64,000 nt of DNA from Aliisedimentitalea scapharcae (GTDB lineage Bacteria > Pseudomonadota > Alphaproteobacteria > Rhodobacterales > Rhodobacteraceae). The notes beneath the pieces are model-generated. The model saw only the letters and a list, made by a program, of their open reading frames with translations, made no database searches and had not been told where the DNA came from. The position numbers and the translations under genes are program-made. Location: positions 1 to 64,000 of the forward strand of contig NZ_CP123585.1 of the NCBI RefSeq assembly GCF_045277565.1, read 5' to 3'. Shown piece by piece: positions 1 through 8,681 of this stretch (the stretch's first letter is position 1; each line of letters starts with the position of its first letter).

Positions 1-696
1 ATGCTGAAACTACAAGATCTGACCCTGCATTACGGGCATTCTCAAATCCTCAACGGTATCTCGATGGAGGCCGCGATGGGCGAGGTGACCTGCGTTATGG
101 GAACCAATGGTGTTGGCAAGACCAGCCTGATCAAGGCCATTTCGGGCACTCACCCGCGGTCTGGGGGGAGTGTTGAGCTGGCAGGCGAGGTGCTGGGCAT
201 CCTACCAGCGCACAAACTGGCCCATAAGGGAATCGCATATGTGCCGCAGGGACGGGAAATTTTTCCCTTGCTGACCGTGCGCGAAAACCTGGAAACTGGG
301 TTTGTCTGTCTGCCACCTGCCGATCACCATGTACCGGATGAGATTTTCGAATTGTTCCCGGTGCTAAAAGAGATGCAAAACCGGCGTGGCGGGGATTTGT
401 CTGGGGGGCAACAACAGCAACTGGCCATAGCGCGAGCACTGATTACCAAGCCACGGCTTTTGCTTTTGGATGAGCCGACAGAGGGCATCCAGCCCAACAT
501 CATCCAGCAAATCGGTGATGTGATACGATTGTTGCGAGCCAAGGGCGATATGGCGATTGTCCTTGTTGAGCAGTATTTTGAATTCGCCTACGACCTAGCC
601 GACCAATTTATAGTTTTGCGTCGGGGCGAGGTCATGATGTCAGGGACCAAGGGAACGCTGGCCAAGGAGGACGTGCTAAAGGGTGTGTCCGTGTGA
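1..696 (+). CDS. urtE: ABC transporter ATPase, urea-type (UrtE/LivF family)
   Basis: ATP-hydrolysing subunit of a branched-chain amino acid/urea type ABC importer, acting at the cytoplasmic face of the membrane. The 231-residue protein is full length for the family. Walker A (GTNGVGKT) lies near residues 34-41, the LSGGQ signature at 133-137 and Walker B with LLLLDEPT near 153-160. The GTNGVGKT version of Walker A and the YVPQGREIFPLLTVREN block are more typical of UrtE than of LivF. The window begins exactly on its ATG, so the rest of the operon (expected urtABCD) must lie upstream. LivF remains an alternative. Confidence 0.8.
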   Translation: MLKLQDLTLHYGHSQILNGISMEAAMGEVTCVMGTNGVGKTSLIKAISGTHPRSGGSVELAGEVLGILPAHKLAHKGIAYVPQGREIFPLLTVRENLETGFVCLPPADHHVPDEIFELFPVLKEMQNRRGGDLSGGQQQQLAIARALITKPRLLLLDEPTEGIQPNIIQQIGDVIRLLRAKGDMAIVLVEQYFEFAYDLADQFIVLRRGEVMMSGTKGTLAKEDVLKGVSV

Positions 697-770
697 GTTG
701 AGAGGCGGAACAAGAAGGTTCTCATCGCCCAGTTTTTGAATTTAACAAGCCTGGAGTGGAGAGGCTGATC

Positions 771-786
771 AGCCCCGTTCGGGGTT
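771..786 (+). terminator. Small GC hairpin after the ABC gene
   Basis: AGCCCCGTTCGGGGTT forms a 5-6 bp stem with a tight GTTC loop about 75 bp after the ABC ATPase stop. It has no clear T tract, so terminator function is only possible. It lies just upstream of the IS3 insertion. Confidence 0.3.
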
Positions 787-896
787 GCTTAGATTGCGAT
801 ACGAATTTGCTGTCTGACGTCAGCGCTTATGGGTCCAAATAGGGTTATTTGCTAAGAGAGGGTTTGTTGCTCATCGTAGCCACCGAGGAGTGGACG

Positions 897-1400
897 ATGA
901 GAAAGACAACGAAGAGCCCTGGCGAGAAGATCGTCAAAGATATCAAACGCGGCACGCGCAAGCATTATTCCAGCGAAGAGAAGATCAGGATCGTACTGGA
1001 TGGGCTACGCGGCGAAGACAGCATTGCCGAGCTGTGCCGTCGTGAAGGGATATCGCAGGGCGTCTACTACAAATGGTCAAAAGACTTCATGGAAGCTGGC
1101 AAGAAGAGGCTTGCTGGCGACACAGCACGAGCAGCCAACACCGATGAGGTCAAGGCACTCCGCCGCGAGGCAAAGGATCTCAAGGAGGTCGTCGCAGAGC
1201 AGACGCTTGAACTGCGTCTTCTCAAAAAAGCATGCTCGGGGATGGGGACGACCACGAATGAGATATGCCGCATCAGAGAAGCTGGAGATCATTCGGCTGG
1301 TGGAAGAAAGCCACCTGTCAGCGCGTCGGACACTGGCCAAGCTGGGCATTCCCCGCACCACATTTTACCGCTGGTACGACCGGTATCTGCAGCGTGGTGA
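897..1400 (+). CDS. IS3 transposase OrfA (shifted C-terminus)
   Basis: DNA-binding OrfA subunit of the IS3 element. An N-terminal helix-turn-helix region (EEKIRIVLDGLRGEDSIAELCRREG) is followed by a leucine-rich stretch ending LELRLLKKA. In relatives of this element OrfA normally stops at a TGA overlapping the OrfB ATG. Here that stop (1259-1261) is out of frame by one base after the CTCAAAAAAG run at about 1221-1230, so the frame reads on for some 45 unrelated residues. A one-base contraction of the A-run is the simplest explanation; the run may also be the natural slippage site. Start chosen at 897, where the IS-encoded sequence becomes family-like. Confidence 0.75.
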   Translation: MRKTTKSPGEKIVKDIKRGTRKHYSSEEKIRIVLDGLRGEDSIAELCRREGISQGVYYKWSKDFMEAGKKRLAGDTARAANTDEVKALRREAKDLKEVVAEQTLELRLLKKACSGMGTTTNEICRIREAGDHSAGGRKPPVSASDTGQAGHSPHHILPLVRPVSAAW

Positions 1401-2279
1401 GGCTGGTTTGCAGGATCGATCTCCCAAGCCCAATCACGTTTGGAACCGCGTTCCCGTCGAAGTGAAGCGCAAGGTTGTCGACCTCGCCTTGAAAGAGACA
1501 GAGCTATCGCCCCGCGAGCTGGCCGTGACGTTCACCGATCAAGACCGTTATTTTGTCTCGGAATCTACGGTGTATCGCACCCTCAAAGCCCATGATCTCA
1601 TCACCAGCCCGGCGTTCATCGTCTTGAAGGCGGCCCCCTCTCGGCAGATTGCTTTGCAATCGCCTGCCGGGCAATGGATGAGTTCCAGCATAAGACAACT
1701 GGTATCAACCAGCTTTGGCAGACAGACTTCACCTACATCAAGGTTCTGGGCTGGGGCTGGTTCTATCTCAGCACGGTCCTGGACGATTACAGTCGCTACA
1801 TCGTCTCTTGGAAGCTCTGCACGAACATGCGGACAGAAGATGTAACGGACACACTGGAATTGGCGCTACAGGCGTCTGGCTGTGATCAAATCCACGTCGT
1901 TCATAAGCCGCGTCTTCTTAGCGACAACGGCTCCAGTTATGTCTCAGGCGACTTGGCCGAATGGCTAAAGGACAAAGGTATGAAGCACGCGCGCGGTGCG
2001 CCATATCATCCGCAAACGCAGGGCAAAATCGAACGATGGCATCAAACCCTTAAGAACCGCATCCTGCTGGAAAACTACTTCTTACCGGGTGACCTCGAAG
2101 CTCAGATCGAAGCCTTCGTCGACCACTACAATCACCAGCGCTTCCACGAGAGCATCAACAACGTCACACCCGCCGACGTCTACTTCGGGCGCGACAAAGC
2201 CATTCTAAAACAACGTGAAAGGATCAAACGGAAAACACGCGAAGCGCGACGCTTGCATCACCGCCAGCACGCCGCATAA
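1258..2279 (+). pseudogene. IS3 transposase OrfB, frameshifted by a 41-bp insertion
   Basis: Integrase-type (rve, DDE) catalytic subunit. The N-terminal part (MRYAASEKLEIIRLVEE onward, through TSPAFIVLKAA) reads in one frame to 1635. The remainder (DEFQHKTTGINQLWQTDFTY onward, through DNGSS and PQTQGKIERWHQTL) reads in another frame from 1677. Related transposases join KAA directly to DEF, so bases 1636-1676 are an insertion; 41 is not a multiple of three and the frame is lost. The catalytic D (WQTDFTY), D (LLSDNGSS) and E (GKIERWH) survive in the downstream part. The intact protein would have been about 327 residues. Confidence 0.85.
1636..1676. repeat. 41-bp palindromic insertion element inside orfB
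   Basis: An extra 41 bp separates two halves of an otherwise continuous transposase. It contains a hairpin: CGGCAGATTGC at 1642-1652 pairs with GCAATCGCCTGCCG at 1656-1669, with a TTT loop and a 3-base bulge (CGC). It resembles small dispersed intergenic palindromes of other bacteria, but it is the only copy seen in this window. Confidence 0.6.
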
Positions 2280-2344
2280 TCAAACCAAACAGATGAGCCA
2301 AACTCTCTCTTAGTTTAGGCAGCCACTGGTTCCAAAAACTCTGA

Positions 2345-2628
2345 CGACGGACAATCCTGGAGGCCCAGCATGGTGAGGTTTGGTCGCAGCACGATAAGAC
2401 CATCGACGCAAAACTCGCCGAGTTCAAAGAGCGCAACGGCGGCAAGCCTCCCAACATCCTCTATGTGCTGGTGGACGATCTGTCTTTTGGCGAGATGGGC
2501 ATTCCTGAAATGAACTATGTGCGCGGTTCCCAAACCCCGCGCATCAACGCATTTGCCGACGAGGGACTTTCCCTCATGCGGATGTACACCGAACCGTCCT
2601 GCACCCCGTCCCGCGCGGCGGTTATCCA
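2345..2628 (+). pseudogene. Sulfatase N-terminal fragment
   Basis: A remnant of a type I sulfatase. The open frame contains the N-terminal metal-site block (PPNILYVLVDDLSFGEMG) and the formylglycine motif SCTPSRAA. The 5' end is cut by the IS3 element and the reading frame loses similarity right after the CTPSR motif, at a junction with a DUF285 remnant on the other strand. About 90 residues of an expected 500 or more remain. It is a dead fragment, distinct from the intact sulfatases at 29.2 and 42.9 kb. Confidence 0.75.
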
Positions 2629-3023
2629 TACTCATCGCGGTGACCGATAGGCTCAACCCTTGGGACGAAAGCGACGACAGATCCCATACGCCAAGGCTCT
2701 GATCAAAGGAGGTGGCCCCTTCGAAAATGTGGATCATGGAGCGAACGTTGCTGGTAAACCCATCAACTAATGTCCTGATCAAACGCTGCAGCAGCATCAA
2801 ACATGCCGTGCAAGGACGTCACACGCCCTGTGTCCCACCCACTGATATCCCGATTAAATGGGTTTTACCGACCAAGCGTTGCGGCGAACGTGCCAATCAT
2901 GCGGGTCACCGCGCTTGTGTCCCACAAGCCTATGTCATCGGGAAACACACTGTCGACGCCGAAGATGTCATCTGCGCCCACACGAAATAGACCGCTAAGA
3001 TCTGTAATTGGAGCAGGAACCAT
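2625..3023 (-). pseudogene. Decayed DUF285 (BspA-like) surface protein
   Basis: Minus-strand reading gives repeated units typical of DUF285/BspA-like surface proteins: DISGWDTGRVTSLHGMFDAAAAFDQDIS, then NVRSMIHIFEGATSFDQSLGVWDLSSL. The units are split by an in-frame TAA after GTFAATLGR and by a further stop and frameshift after FDQDIS. The fragment ends near MDN, where family members usually continue towards their C-terminus, at the junction with the sulfatase fragment. A start codon is possible at 3021-3023, but the fragment may be internal to a larger gene. Confidence 0.65.
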
Positions 3024-3384
3024 GGAGTTTCTCTTTATATTTGCATATGAATACTACCAGAGGTTATTTTCAGAATCTCTAGTTTATGCCAAAATTACGT
3101 GGGCTGTGACTCAGACCCAGGATTTGCAAATGGCCTGCCGCCACACAGCGCTCGACTGGAAAAGCCCCTTGGCGATCGGAGCGGCACTAAAACGTGACCG
3201 CTGTCACCACCACTCACCCTGTGTTCATGGATGTTTCGTTGAGTTTGGCCGAGTAGGTGGCGCGGTTACTTTGGATTTTGTAACCGGTGAGGTCTCCCCT
3301 GCCCCGTAGCATCGTTTCTAACGGTGTTGTCACGTTAACTGTCGTTCGGTTGCTGATGCCCGCAATTGGACGTAGGTGACATCG
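3024..3384. other. Intergenic decayed stretch
   Basis: No gene recognised. Both strands give only short, low-similarity frames. The region lies between a DUF285 remnant and an IS6 remnant and is probably degraded accessory DNA. Confidence 0.5.
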
Positions 3385-3510
3385 ATGAAGTCACCGTCGA
3401 TCAGCTGCAAGCGTCACCGGTTTCCTCATCAGATCATCTCTCATGCAGTGTGACTCTATGTTCGCTTCAATTTGAGCCTGCGTGAAGTTGAAGAAATGCT
3501 AGTGCAGCGT
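3385..3510 (+). pseudogene. IS6-family transposase N-terminal remnant
   Basis: Reading from ATG 3385 gives MKSPSISCKRHRFPHQIISHAV, a stop codon in place of the conserved Trp, then LYVRFNLSLREVEEMLVQRE. This is the N-terminal helix-turn-helix region of IS6/IS26-type transposases (family pattern FP..II.HAVWLY.RF.LS.R.VEE.L..RG). It differs clearly from the two intact IS6 copies at 10.3 and 20.6 kb, so it comes from another element. Everything after about 40 residues is missing. Confidence 0.7.
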
Positions 3511-4195
3511 GAGATCGCAATTAATTTGTTGATCCTATTTGCGCGCATAGAGTTCACCGATGAACCCCGCATCTTGCGAGACAACCTGAACAAACAGCCA
3601 ACGTGACTGGCCACCCGCTCCCAGCGGGGGATTGTCGAGGGAGACCGGCGGACCGCCGGTACACGAAATGAGCGCGCCGAGGAGCGCACCGGTTGTCAAA
3701 GCCCTTTCTCGAACTGTTTTCGTGGGCAACGTTTGATTTCCTTGCTTGGGATGTAGTCTTTGAAAAGTACAATTCGATTTTCCTTAGACCCACGACTCGT
3801 TCTTGTTTTCTAGCCTGAACACGACGGTTGCGCCCCCCCCTATTGCGGACTGCAAGACCCTTGGGCCCGGTATTCCCCATGTATCCCGCCGTCCAACCTC
3901 AAGATCGCCTGACGAGGCCAGCAGATCAGGTGCGTGTTGCCCCGAGAGACGTCTGCGGTCGTGCAAACGCCTGAAAATAGTCCGATCGGGCTGCCTGCAG
4001 CCATCCGCACCTGGCGCGACCAAGGGCAGTAGGGCGCCCTTATTGGTATGTGCTGCACCGTAGAAGAATGTTTGTTAACGAACTCGAACGACAGGTGCCA
4101 ATCCAATTTAAACCCACTGTTGGTTTGGAGGTGGAAGACCAACAAGGCTTTGGCTGTATGGGATGGTCTAATTTTTGCTTTGCACCCGAACTCCC
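3511..4195. other. Gene-poor stretch with one weak small frame
   Basis: About 680 bp without a recognisable gene. A minus-strand frame at 3535-3729 encodes 64 residues with a hydrophobic start and a cysteine (LLGALISCTGG) that loosely resembles a lipoprotein signal, but there is no supporting homology. A hairpin (TGTTGGT 4118-4124 with ACCAACA 4138-4144) lies downstream of the minus-strand CoA synthetase gene but has no T tract. Confidence 0.4.
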
Positions 4196-6058
4196 CTAGG
4201 CGACCTGCACGCGGGGCTCAAATAGAAACGCTGCGAGAGCCTGTTCGACCACATCAGTCGATGATCTGTCTTTTGGTGCAAGCACCACGTTGACGCAAAG
4301 TCCGCGCGAACCACCGGCGACCACGTCGACCTCGGCATCGGGCAGTTTCAATTCGTCATGAAGCAATCTGCACACCACCAATTTGGCGGCATCACAGCGC
4401 AGACTCGGTTTGAAAATCTTGCCAACAGAAGTCAGAGGGATCACATCAATAACTTGAAGCATCTTCGGCCAAGCCGGACGTTCATCAATTGTTTTTTGCG
4501 CATGGGCCATGAGGTCATCCATGCTGGCCTCAACGCCCTGGTGGAGCTGCACAAAACACATTGGCAGTTCACCAGCATAAGCATCGGGCATGCCAACTGC
4601 TGCTGCGAGCGCCACAGCCGGATGCGTGCTCATCGCGTTTTCGATCATGGTGGGATCGATGTTGTGACCGCTCCGGATAATCAGGTCTTTTGAGCGCCCC
4701 GCAACGTAGAGACAACCTTGTGCATCCTTGTATCCCAAGTCACCTGAATTCAGCATGCCATCAGTGAAGACACCCTTGTTTTGGGTCGCATCACTATAGC
4801 CGGGTGACAGATGATCACCACGAATTGCGATGAGGCCAATCTCCCCGGTTTCGCAAGCTTCTCCGAGGCGGCCTTGCGACGTCAGCTTCAAAACCTCGAC
4901 TTGCGTGTATGGCAAGGCCCAGCCCACGGACCCTGTCGTGCCCTCGCCACAGCAGGGATCAATGCTGATCAGCCCTGAGGCCTCTGTCATGCCGAGTATC
5001 TCAAAAAGCGTACAGCCAGTGACGTCCTTGAACTTCTGCCCGACGGCAGGTGGCAACAGCGATGCTCCGGTTAGACCGGCGCGCACTGCGCTGATATCGT
5101 GATCGTCCAAAGGGGTTTGTAAAACCGCACCAATTGCCGTCGGGACGCCGGCCACCAATGTCACCTTGTGATCCGCGACCAGCCGCCAGAAGCTCTCGAC
5201 GACCGTCGGATTACGCAGCCCTGCGGGCGTCATGACCAGCAGTTCAATTCCCGCCATGAACCCGCTGAGACCCGCGACGATTGTCCCAGCAACATGAAAG
5301 AGCGGAAAGGTGGCCGTCAAAACATCGTCAGACGTATAGCCACACATTGCAGCGCCACCAAAGGCCGCCACCAACTGACTGCGATGGGTGTGTGCAACGA
5401 GCTTGGGAACACCGGTTGTGCCTCCGGTATGAAAATACGCGGCGATATCATCACCGCTGCGCGCTTGCCCAAATGTCAGATGATCATCAGGTTGGGCCAT
5501 CAAAGCAGCACCAAGATCAATTACACCTTCTTCTGGAGGCGTATCCGGAGGTGAAACGCGCACTAACACGAGCTCGGGAATTTGCTCGCGCAATGCAAGT
5601 GCCTTCTCCCAGATATCCAGTTGCGGATGCGCCCCCAGGGCAACGAGGATCTTTGCACCTGAGGCTTTGAGCAGTTCCGCGATGCTTTCCGGCTGCAACA
5701 GAAAATTGATCGGCACCGCATAGCCTGCGGTTTCCGCACCCCATAAAGTGACGTGGGTTTCGATCAAGGCGGGCAGCATGAAAGCGACGCCCGGTGATGC
5801 GCCGCCAATATCGGTGAACAGATTGGCCGCGCGCCGAATGTTTCTGAGCAATTCTTGATAGCTGATCCGCCGTGGGTGCTCGTCCGCCGCTCCTGTCATC
5901 AACATGGTCATGGCCGTGGCGTCGGGGGCTCGCTCAGCGCTGTTGATAAAGGCATCCAGAATGCTTTGTTCCGGCAAACGCTCTTCAATGGTCATTTCAG
6001 TTTCAAAGCGTTTAAGATCACGTTCGGTTCGAATCGGCTGAGCGCCTAGATTGGCCAT
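4196..6058 (-). CDS. Acyl-CoA synthetase (AMP-binding enzyme)
   Basis: ATP-dependent CoA ligase of the ANL superfamily that activates a carboxylic acid to its CoA thioester through an acyl-adenylate; substrate unknown. The 620-residue protein has the P-loop-like motif HTGGTTGVPK at 210-219, the GMTEASG block near 356-362, the adenylate-binding SGD/LGY region at 438-443, and a hinge with GRSKDLIIRSG at 454-464. The catalytic lysine is in PLTSVGKIFKPSL (K547). The C-terminal extension of about 70 residues is longer than in typical FadD enzymes. Start set at the ATG at 6058, preceded by GAGGAG, rather than 21 bases upstream. Confidence 0.85.
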   Translation of the reverse strand: MANLGAQPIRTERDLKRFETEMTIEERLPEQSILDAFINSAERAPDATAMTMLMTGAADEHPRRISYQELLRNIRRAANLFTDIGGASPGVAFMLPALIETHVTLWGAETAGYAVPINFLLQPESIAELLKASGAKILVALGAHPQLDIWEKALALREQIPELVLVRVSPPDTPPEEGVIDLGAALMAQPDDHLTFGQARSGDDIAAYFHTGGTTGVPKLVAHTHRSQLVAAFGGAAMCGYTSDDVLTATFPLFHVAGTIVAGLSGFMAGIELLVMTPAGLRNPTVVESFWRLVADHKVTLVAGVPTAIGAVLQTPLDDHDISAVRAGLTGASLLPPAVGQKFKDVTGCTLFEILGMTEASGLISIDPCCGEGTTGSVGWALPYTQVEVLKLTSQGRLGEACETGEIGLIAIRGDHLSPGYSDATQNKGVFTDGMLNSGDLGYKDAQGCLYVAGRSKDLIIRSGHNIDPTMIENAMSTHPAVALAAAVGMPDAYAGELPMCFVQLHQGVEASMDDLMAHAQKTIDERPAWPKMLQVIDVIPLTSVGKIFKPSLRCDAAKLVVCRLLHDELKLPDAEVDVVAGGSRGLCVNVVLAPKDRSSTDVVEQALAAFLFEPRVQVA

Positions 6059-6265
6059 AAAATGCTCCTCACATGTCAATTAAGTATCGGGAGAGCCTTT
6101 CCCAAAAGACCAATCTTGGCAAGCTTCAAGCACTCCGCAAGGGTCAAACAGCATCCCGGACCGGTCGATCGAACCGCTTCTAGGCATGCCCATTTCGTCC
6201 ACGTTGTCGCCGGAGCGCGGGACTGACGCCAAGGTCGCCATTGGGCCGAAGTTTCGGATGGGTAG

Positions 6266-6805
6266 CTACCAGAAGATTGGATCGTCAAACGCTGTAACGC
6301 ACCGAGACGGTCCTTGGAGCGGCGTCTTTGTCGCATTATTGAGAAATTGACCGAGCCAGCCTTCGGGATGCTGCAAGGGAAAAGGTGCTGGCACGTCTTT
6401 CTCGGTGATGGTCGAGAAGCCGACGCGCTCGTAGAAACGAGGATCTCCATAAGTCGCCGCGAAATCGACGCCCTCCTGCTGAAGCACCCTGAGGCCATGG
6501 GCAATCAATCTCTGCCCGATATTTTGGCGCTGCCGCTTTGTGGCCACCGCGACAGGTCCAAGGACGAACACCACGCGTTTGTCGCCTTTGAAAGTGAGGC
6601 GCGAAAAGATGATTGCGCCATCCAGCTCGCCATTATTCCAAGCCGTGAAAACACGGAGATGCTCCGAGGGAGTTTCCTCCATCAGACGGCGGGCCAAAGC
6701 CCCTATCAGCTCACCTTCGTCCGATCCCTCCGAGGCGGTGAAGCTCGCTGTAAAAAGGTTGGCAATCGCCGCAGCGTGTACCTCGTATTCTGCCGAAAAT
6801 TCCAA
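6266..6805 (-). CDS. GNAT family N-acetyltransferase (YhbS-like)
   Basis: Acetyl-CoA dependent N-acetyltransferase of 179 residues. The acetyl-CoA binding region VFVLGPVAVATKRQRQNIGQRLIAHGL carries the R/QxxxIGxxL motif, and YGDPRFYERVGFS is the usual C-terminal FYxRxGF motif of YhbS-type proteins. The start is a TTG (6805) with AGGACAGG just upstream. Acceptor substrate unknown. Same strand as the acyl-CoA synthetase, with a gap of about 200 bp holding no recognised gene. Confidence 0.75.
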   Translation of the reverse strand: MEFSAEYEVHAAAIANLFTASFTASEGSDEGELIGALARRLMEETPSEHLRVFTAWNNGELDGAIIFSRLTFKGDKRVVFVLGPVAVATKRQRQNIGQRLIAHGLRVLQQEGVDFAATYGDPRFYERVGFSTITEKDVPAPFPLQHPEGWLGQFLNNATKTPLQGPSRCVTAFDDPIFW

Positions 6806-6948
6806 GTTCCTGTCCTCGCGATGGGGGGCGTTCTGCGGCGTTTTACCAAAACCTTATGCCCAACATCTCATTTGCCGCGAACGTCGGCAATGCGGGCTGC
6901 GACTGCCCAAGCATTTACGAACAATTCTGTAAAAGGCCGTGATCGGGA

Positions 6949-7506
6949 TCAATAAAAGCCAATTTCTTGCACGTCGACCTCCGCTTGGTGGTCACGACCA
7001 TAGGCCACTATGCCGATTGACTTGATAGATCCCGCGCGTGGTTCAGACCTGAGCATACTGCCCGATGCTTTGAAGGCCGAAAATGGAATTCGCACTTCTG
7101 CCCATTGTTGCGTCACCTCGAAGCTAGCTTGGTAATACTGCCACGGCAAAACCGTTCCGCTGGTGCGAAGGTGGACATAGTACGTTTGATCGTTGCCTCG
7201 GGAGATGAACCGTACACCCTTTGTGTTTATTGATGGTTTTTCTGTAAGTTCGGTCCGAAATTGAATAAAGCCGCCACGATTTTCGGTGCTCACATTTCCA
7301 GTCAGCCGTGCATACCCGGACCCGTTTTCCTGTGCAAAACTGACCTGCCCAGTTGATACGCCGCCCATGACGGTGTCCGCGAAAAATTCCCAACGGCTTT
7401 CGGGACTATTGTCAAAAGTTTCCAGCATGACCTGCTCCCCTGCAGCAAGTGTTGAGAGCCAACCAAACGCGACGCAAATGCCCAGAGTTGCTGCCAGTTT
7501 TCTCAT
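6949..7506 (-). CDS. CIA30-domain protein, exported
   Basis: A 185-residue protein with an N-terminal signal peptide (KLAATLGICVAFGWLSTLAAG) followed by a CIA30-like beta-sandwich. Family hallmarks are WEFFADTVMGGVSTGQVSF near the start and the later GGFIQFRTEL and VRFISRGNDQTYYVHLR strands. In eukaryotes CIA30 is a complex I assembly factor; bacterial versions are uncharacterised carbohydrate-binding-like folds. Divergent from the glutathione peroxidase operon. An alternative start 15 bases upstream (7521) is possible, but the GATGAG before 7506 looks like the ribosome site. Confidence 0.7.
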   Translation of the reverse strand: MRKLAATLGICVAFGWLSTLAAGEQVMLETFDNSPESRWEFFADTVMGGVSTGQVSFAQENGSGYARLTGNVSTENRGGFIQFRTELTEKPSINTKGVRFISRGNDQTYYVHLRTSGTVLPWQYYQASFEVTQQWAEVRIPFSAFKASGSMLRSEPRAGSIKSIGIVAYGRDHQAEVDVQEIGFY

Positions 7507-7709
7507 AGAAATCTCATCCATTTTTGACCGCGTTATTTGTCGTAAATGGGTCCGAACTGTTATTGACCCAAGTGTTTTTGTCGAGCGAGCTGGTCGATTA
7601 TGCCCCGACCACCGTGCAACATAGATATTGAGCACTCCTGGCACACACTAGACGAAAAATGGTCCAAAGGCGCTCTTGGCTCGTAAACGTTGAACAAGGA
7701 GGTTCTTTT

Positions 7710-8231
7710 ATGATCCGAATAGTATTTCTGCTGGCGCTTCTGTTGACTGCCTTTCAAGTGAAGGCCCTAGAGCTTGATGCGCCTTTCGACTCCATCGACG
7801 GGGGTAGCCTGACCCTGTCTCAATGGAGCGGTCAACCCATTCTTGTTGTCAACACTGCCTCTCGATGTGCCTTCACCAAACAATACAGCGGGTTACAGGC
7901 CCTATATGATACCTATCGTGACACAGGTTTAGTGGTTCTGGCTGTTCCGTCAGACGATTTCCGACAGGAGCTTTCCAGCAATGAAGAGGTAAAAGATTTC
8001 TGCGAAGTTCAGTACGGCATCGATATGCCGATGACTGGGATTACGAATGTAACAGGTCCAAAGGCGCATCCGTTCTTTTTATCGCTGAAGCAGGAGGAGG
8101 GTTTTGAACCGGCTTGGAACTTCAACAAAGTTTTGATCGGGCCGAATGGTGATCTGGTTGGCACCTACGGCTCTAAAACAAAGCCCGAGTCTTCGCGACT
8201 TCGTGGTGAAATAGAAGGTCTTCTGAATTGA
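7710..8231 (+). CDS. Glutathione peroxidase family protein, periplasmic
   Basis: Thiol peroxidase of the GPx family with a cleavable signal peptide (MIRIVFLLALLLTAFQVKA). The active-site motif NTASRCAFTKQY puts the peroxidatic residue at Cys53, with no selenocysteine. The WNFNKVLIGPNG motif supplies the tetrad Trp/Asn. The usual FPCNQF motif is replaced by VPSDDF, so the common resolving cysteine and Gln are absent, suggesting altered reductant use. Excellent ribosome site (AAGGAGG) before ATG 7710; other in-frame starts upstream are rejected. First gene of a tight operon with DCC, TspO, SDR and photolyase remnant, a set often stress-regulated in relatives. Confidence 0.85.
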   Translation: MIRIVFLLALLLTAFQVKALELDAPFDSIDGGSLTLSQWSGQPILVVNTASRCAFTKQYSGLQALYDTYRDTGLVVLAVPSDDFRQELSSNEEVKDFCEVQYGIDMPMTGITNVTGPKAHPFFLSLKQEEGFEPAWNFNKVLIGPNGDLVGTYGSKTKPESSRLRGEIEGLLN

Positions 8232-8641
8232 AAGCCATAAAACAAAAGGACCCGCAGAATATCACCGTATTCTATGACGGGTCCTGCCCCTTGTGTGCGT
8301 CGGAGATAAGTTACTACAAACGGGCTGACACCGATCACGTGCTAAATCTTGTCGACGTTTCATCCAAGCGCTTTTCGGGGGATGACAGCGTCACTCGGTC
8401 GGACGCGATGGCCAGGTTCCATGTTCGTCTGGCCGACGGTCGGCAAATGTCCGGGGCACGGGCGTTCGTAGAATTATGGCGTGCCGTACCGGGCTGGCGC
8501 TGGTTGGCGAGATTGGCAAGCCTTCCGGGCGTCGTGCCCCTTCTGGAAGAGCTCTATCGCCTTTTCCTCCGCATGCGCCCTCTGATCGTGCGAGGTTTCG
8601 GCAAATATCAGCGGTTTTTCGGCACTTCACTGACGAGATAG
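8228..8641 (+). CDS. DCC-family thiol-disulfide oxidoreductase (DUF393)
   Basis: A 137-residue protein of the DCC (DUF393) family, predicted thioredoxin-like redox proteins. The N-terminal FYDGSCPLCASEI gives the diagnostic D-x-x-C-x-x-C motif. The later SGARAFVELWRAVPGWRWLARL fits the family's conserved middle section. It starts with TTG overlapping the stop of the GPx gene (TTGA), implying translational coupling. Location probably cytoplasmic or membrane-associated; substrate unknown. Confidence 0.8.
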   Translation: MKAIKQKDPQNITVFYDGSCPLCASEISYYKRADTDHVLNLVDVSSKRFSGDDSVTRSDAMARFHVRLADGRQMSGARAFVELWRAVPGWRWLARLASLPGVVPLLEELYRLFLRMRPLIVRGFGKYQRFFGTSLTR

Positions 8642-8681
8642 CCCTACCTTCTCGTCTGCTCACATTAGAGGTCTGATCACT

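Larger units (their letters stand above)
852..2313 (+). mobile_element. IS3-family insertion sequence
   Basis: An IS3-type element of about 1.46 kb with an orfA/orfB pair. Imperfect terminal inverted repeats are visible: CTAAGAGAGGGTTTG at 852 and the complement of CTAAGAGAGAGTTTG ending at 2313, each followed inward by GCTCATC. No convincing target duplication was found, and the right side abuts a broken sulfatase gene. Both transposase frames are damaged in this copy, so it is probably not autonomous. Confidence 0.85.

Noticed and set aside
6014..6030. tRNA-like GGTTCGAATC sequence
   Set aside because: Lies inside the acyl-CoA synthetase gene and no cloverleaf can be formed around it.
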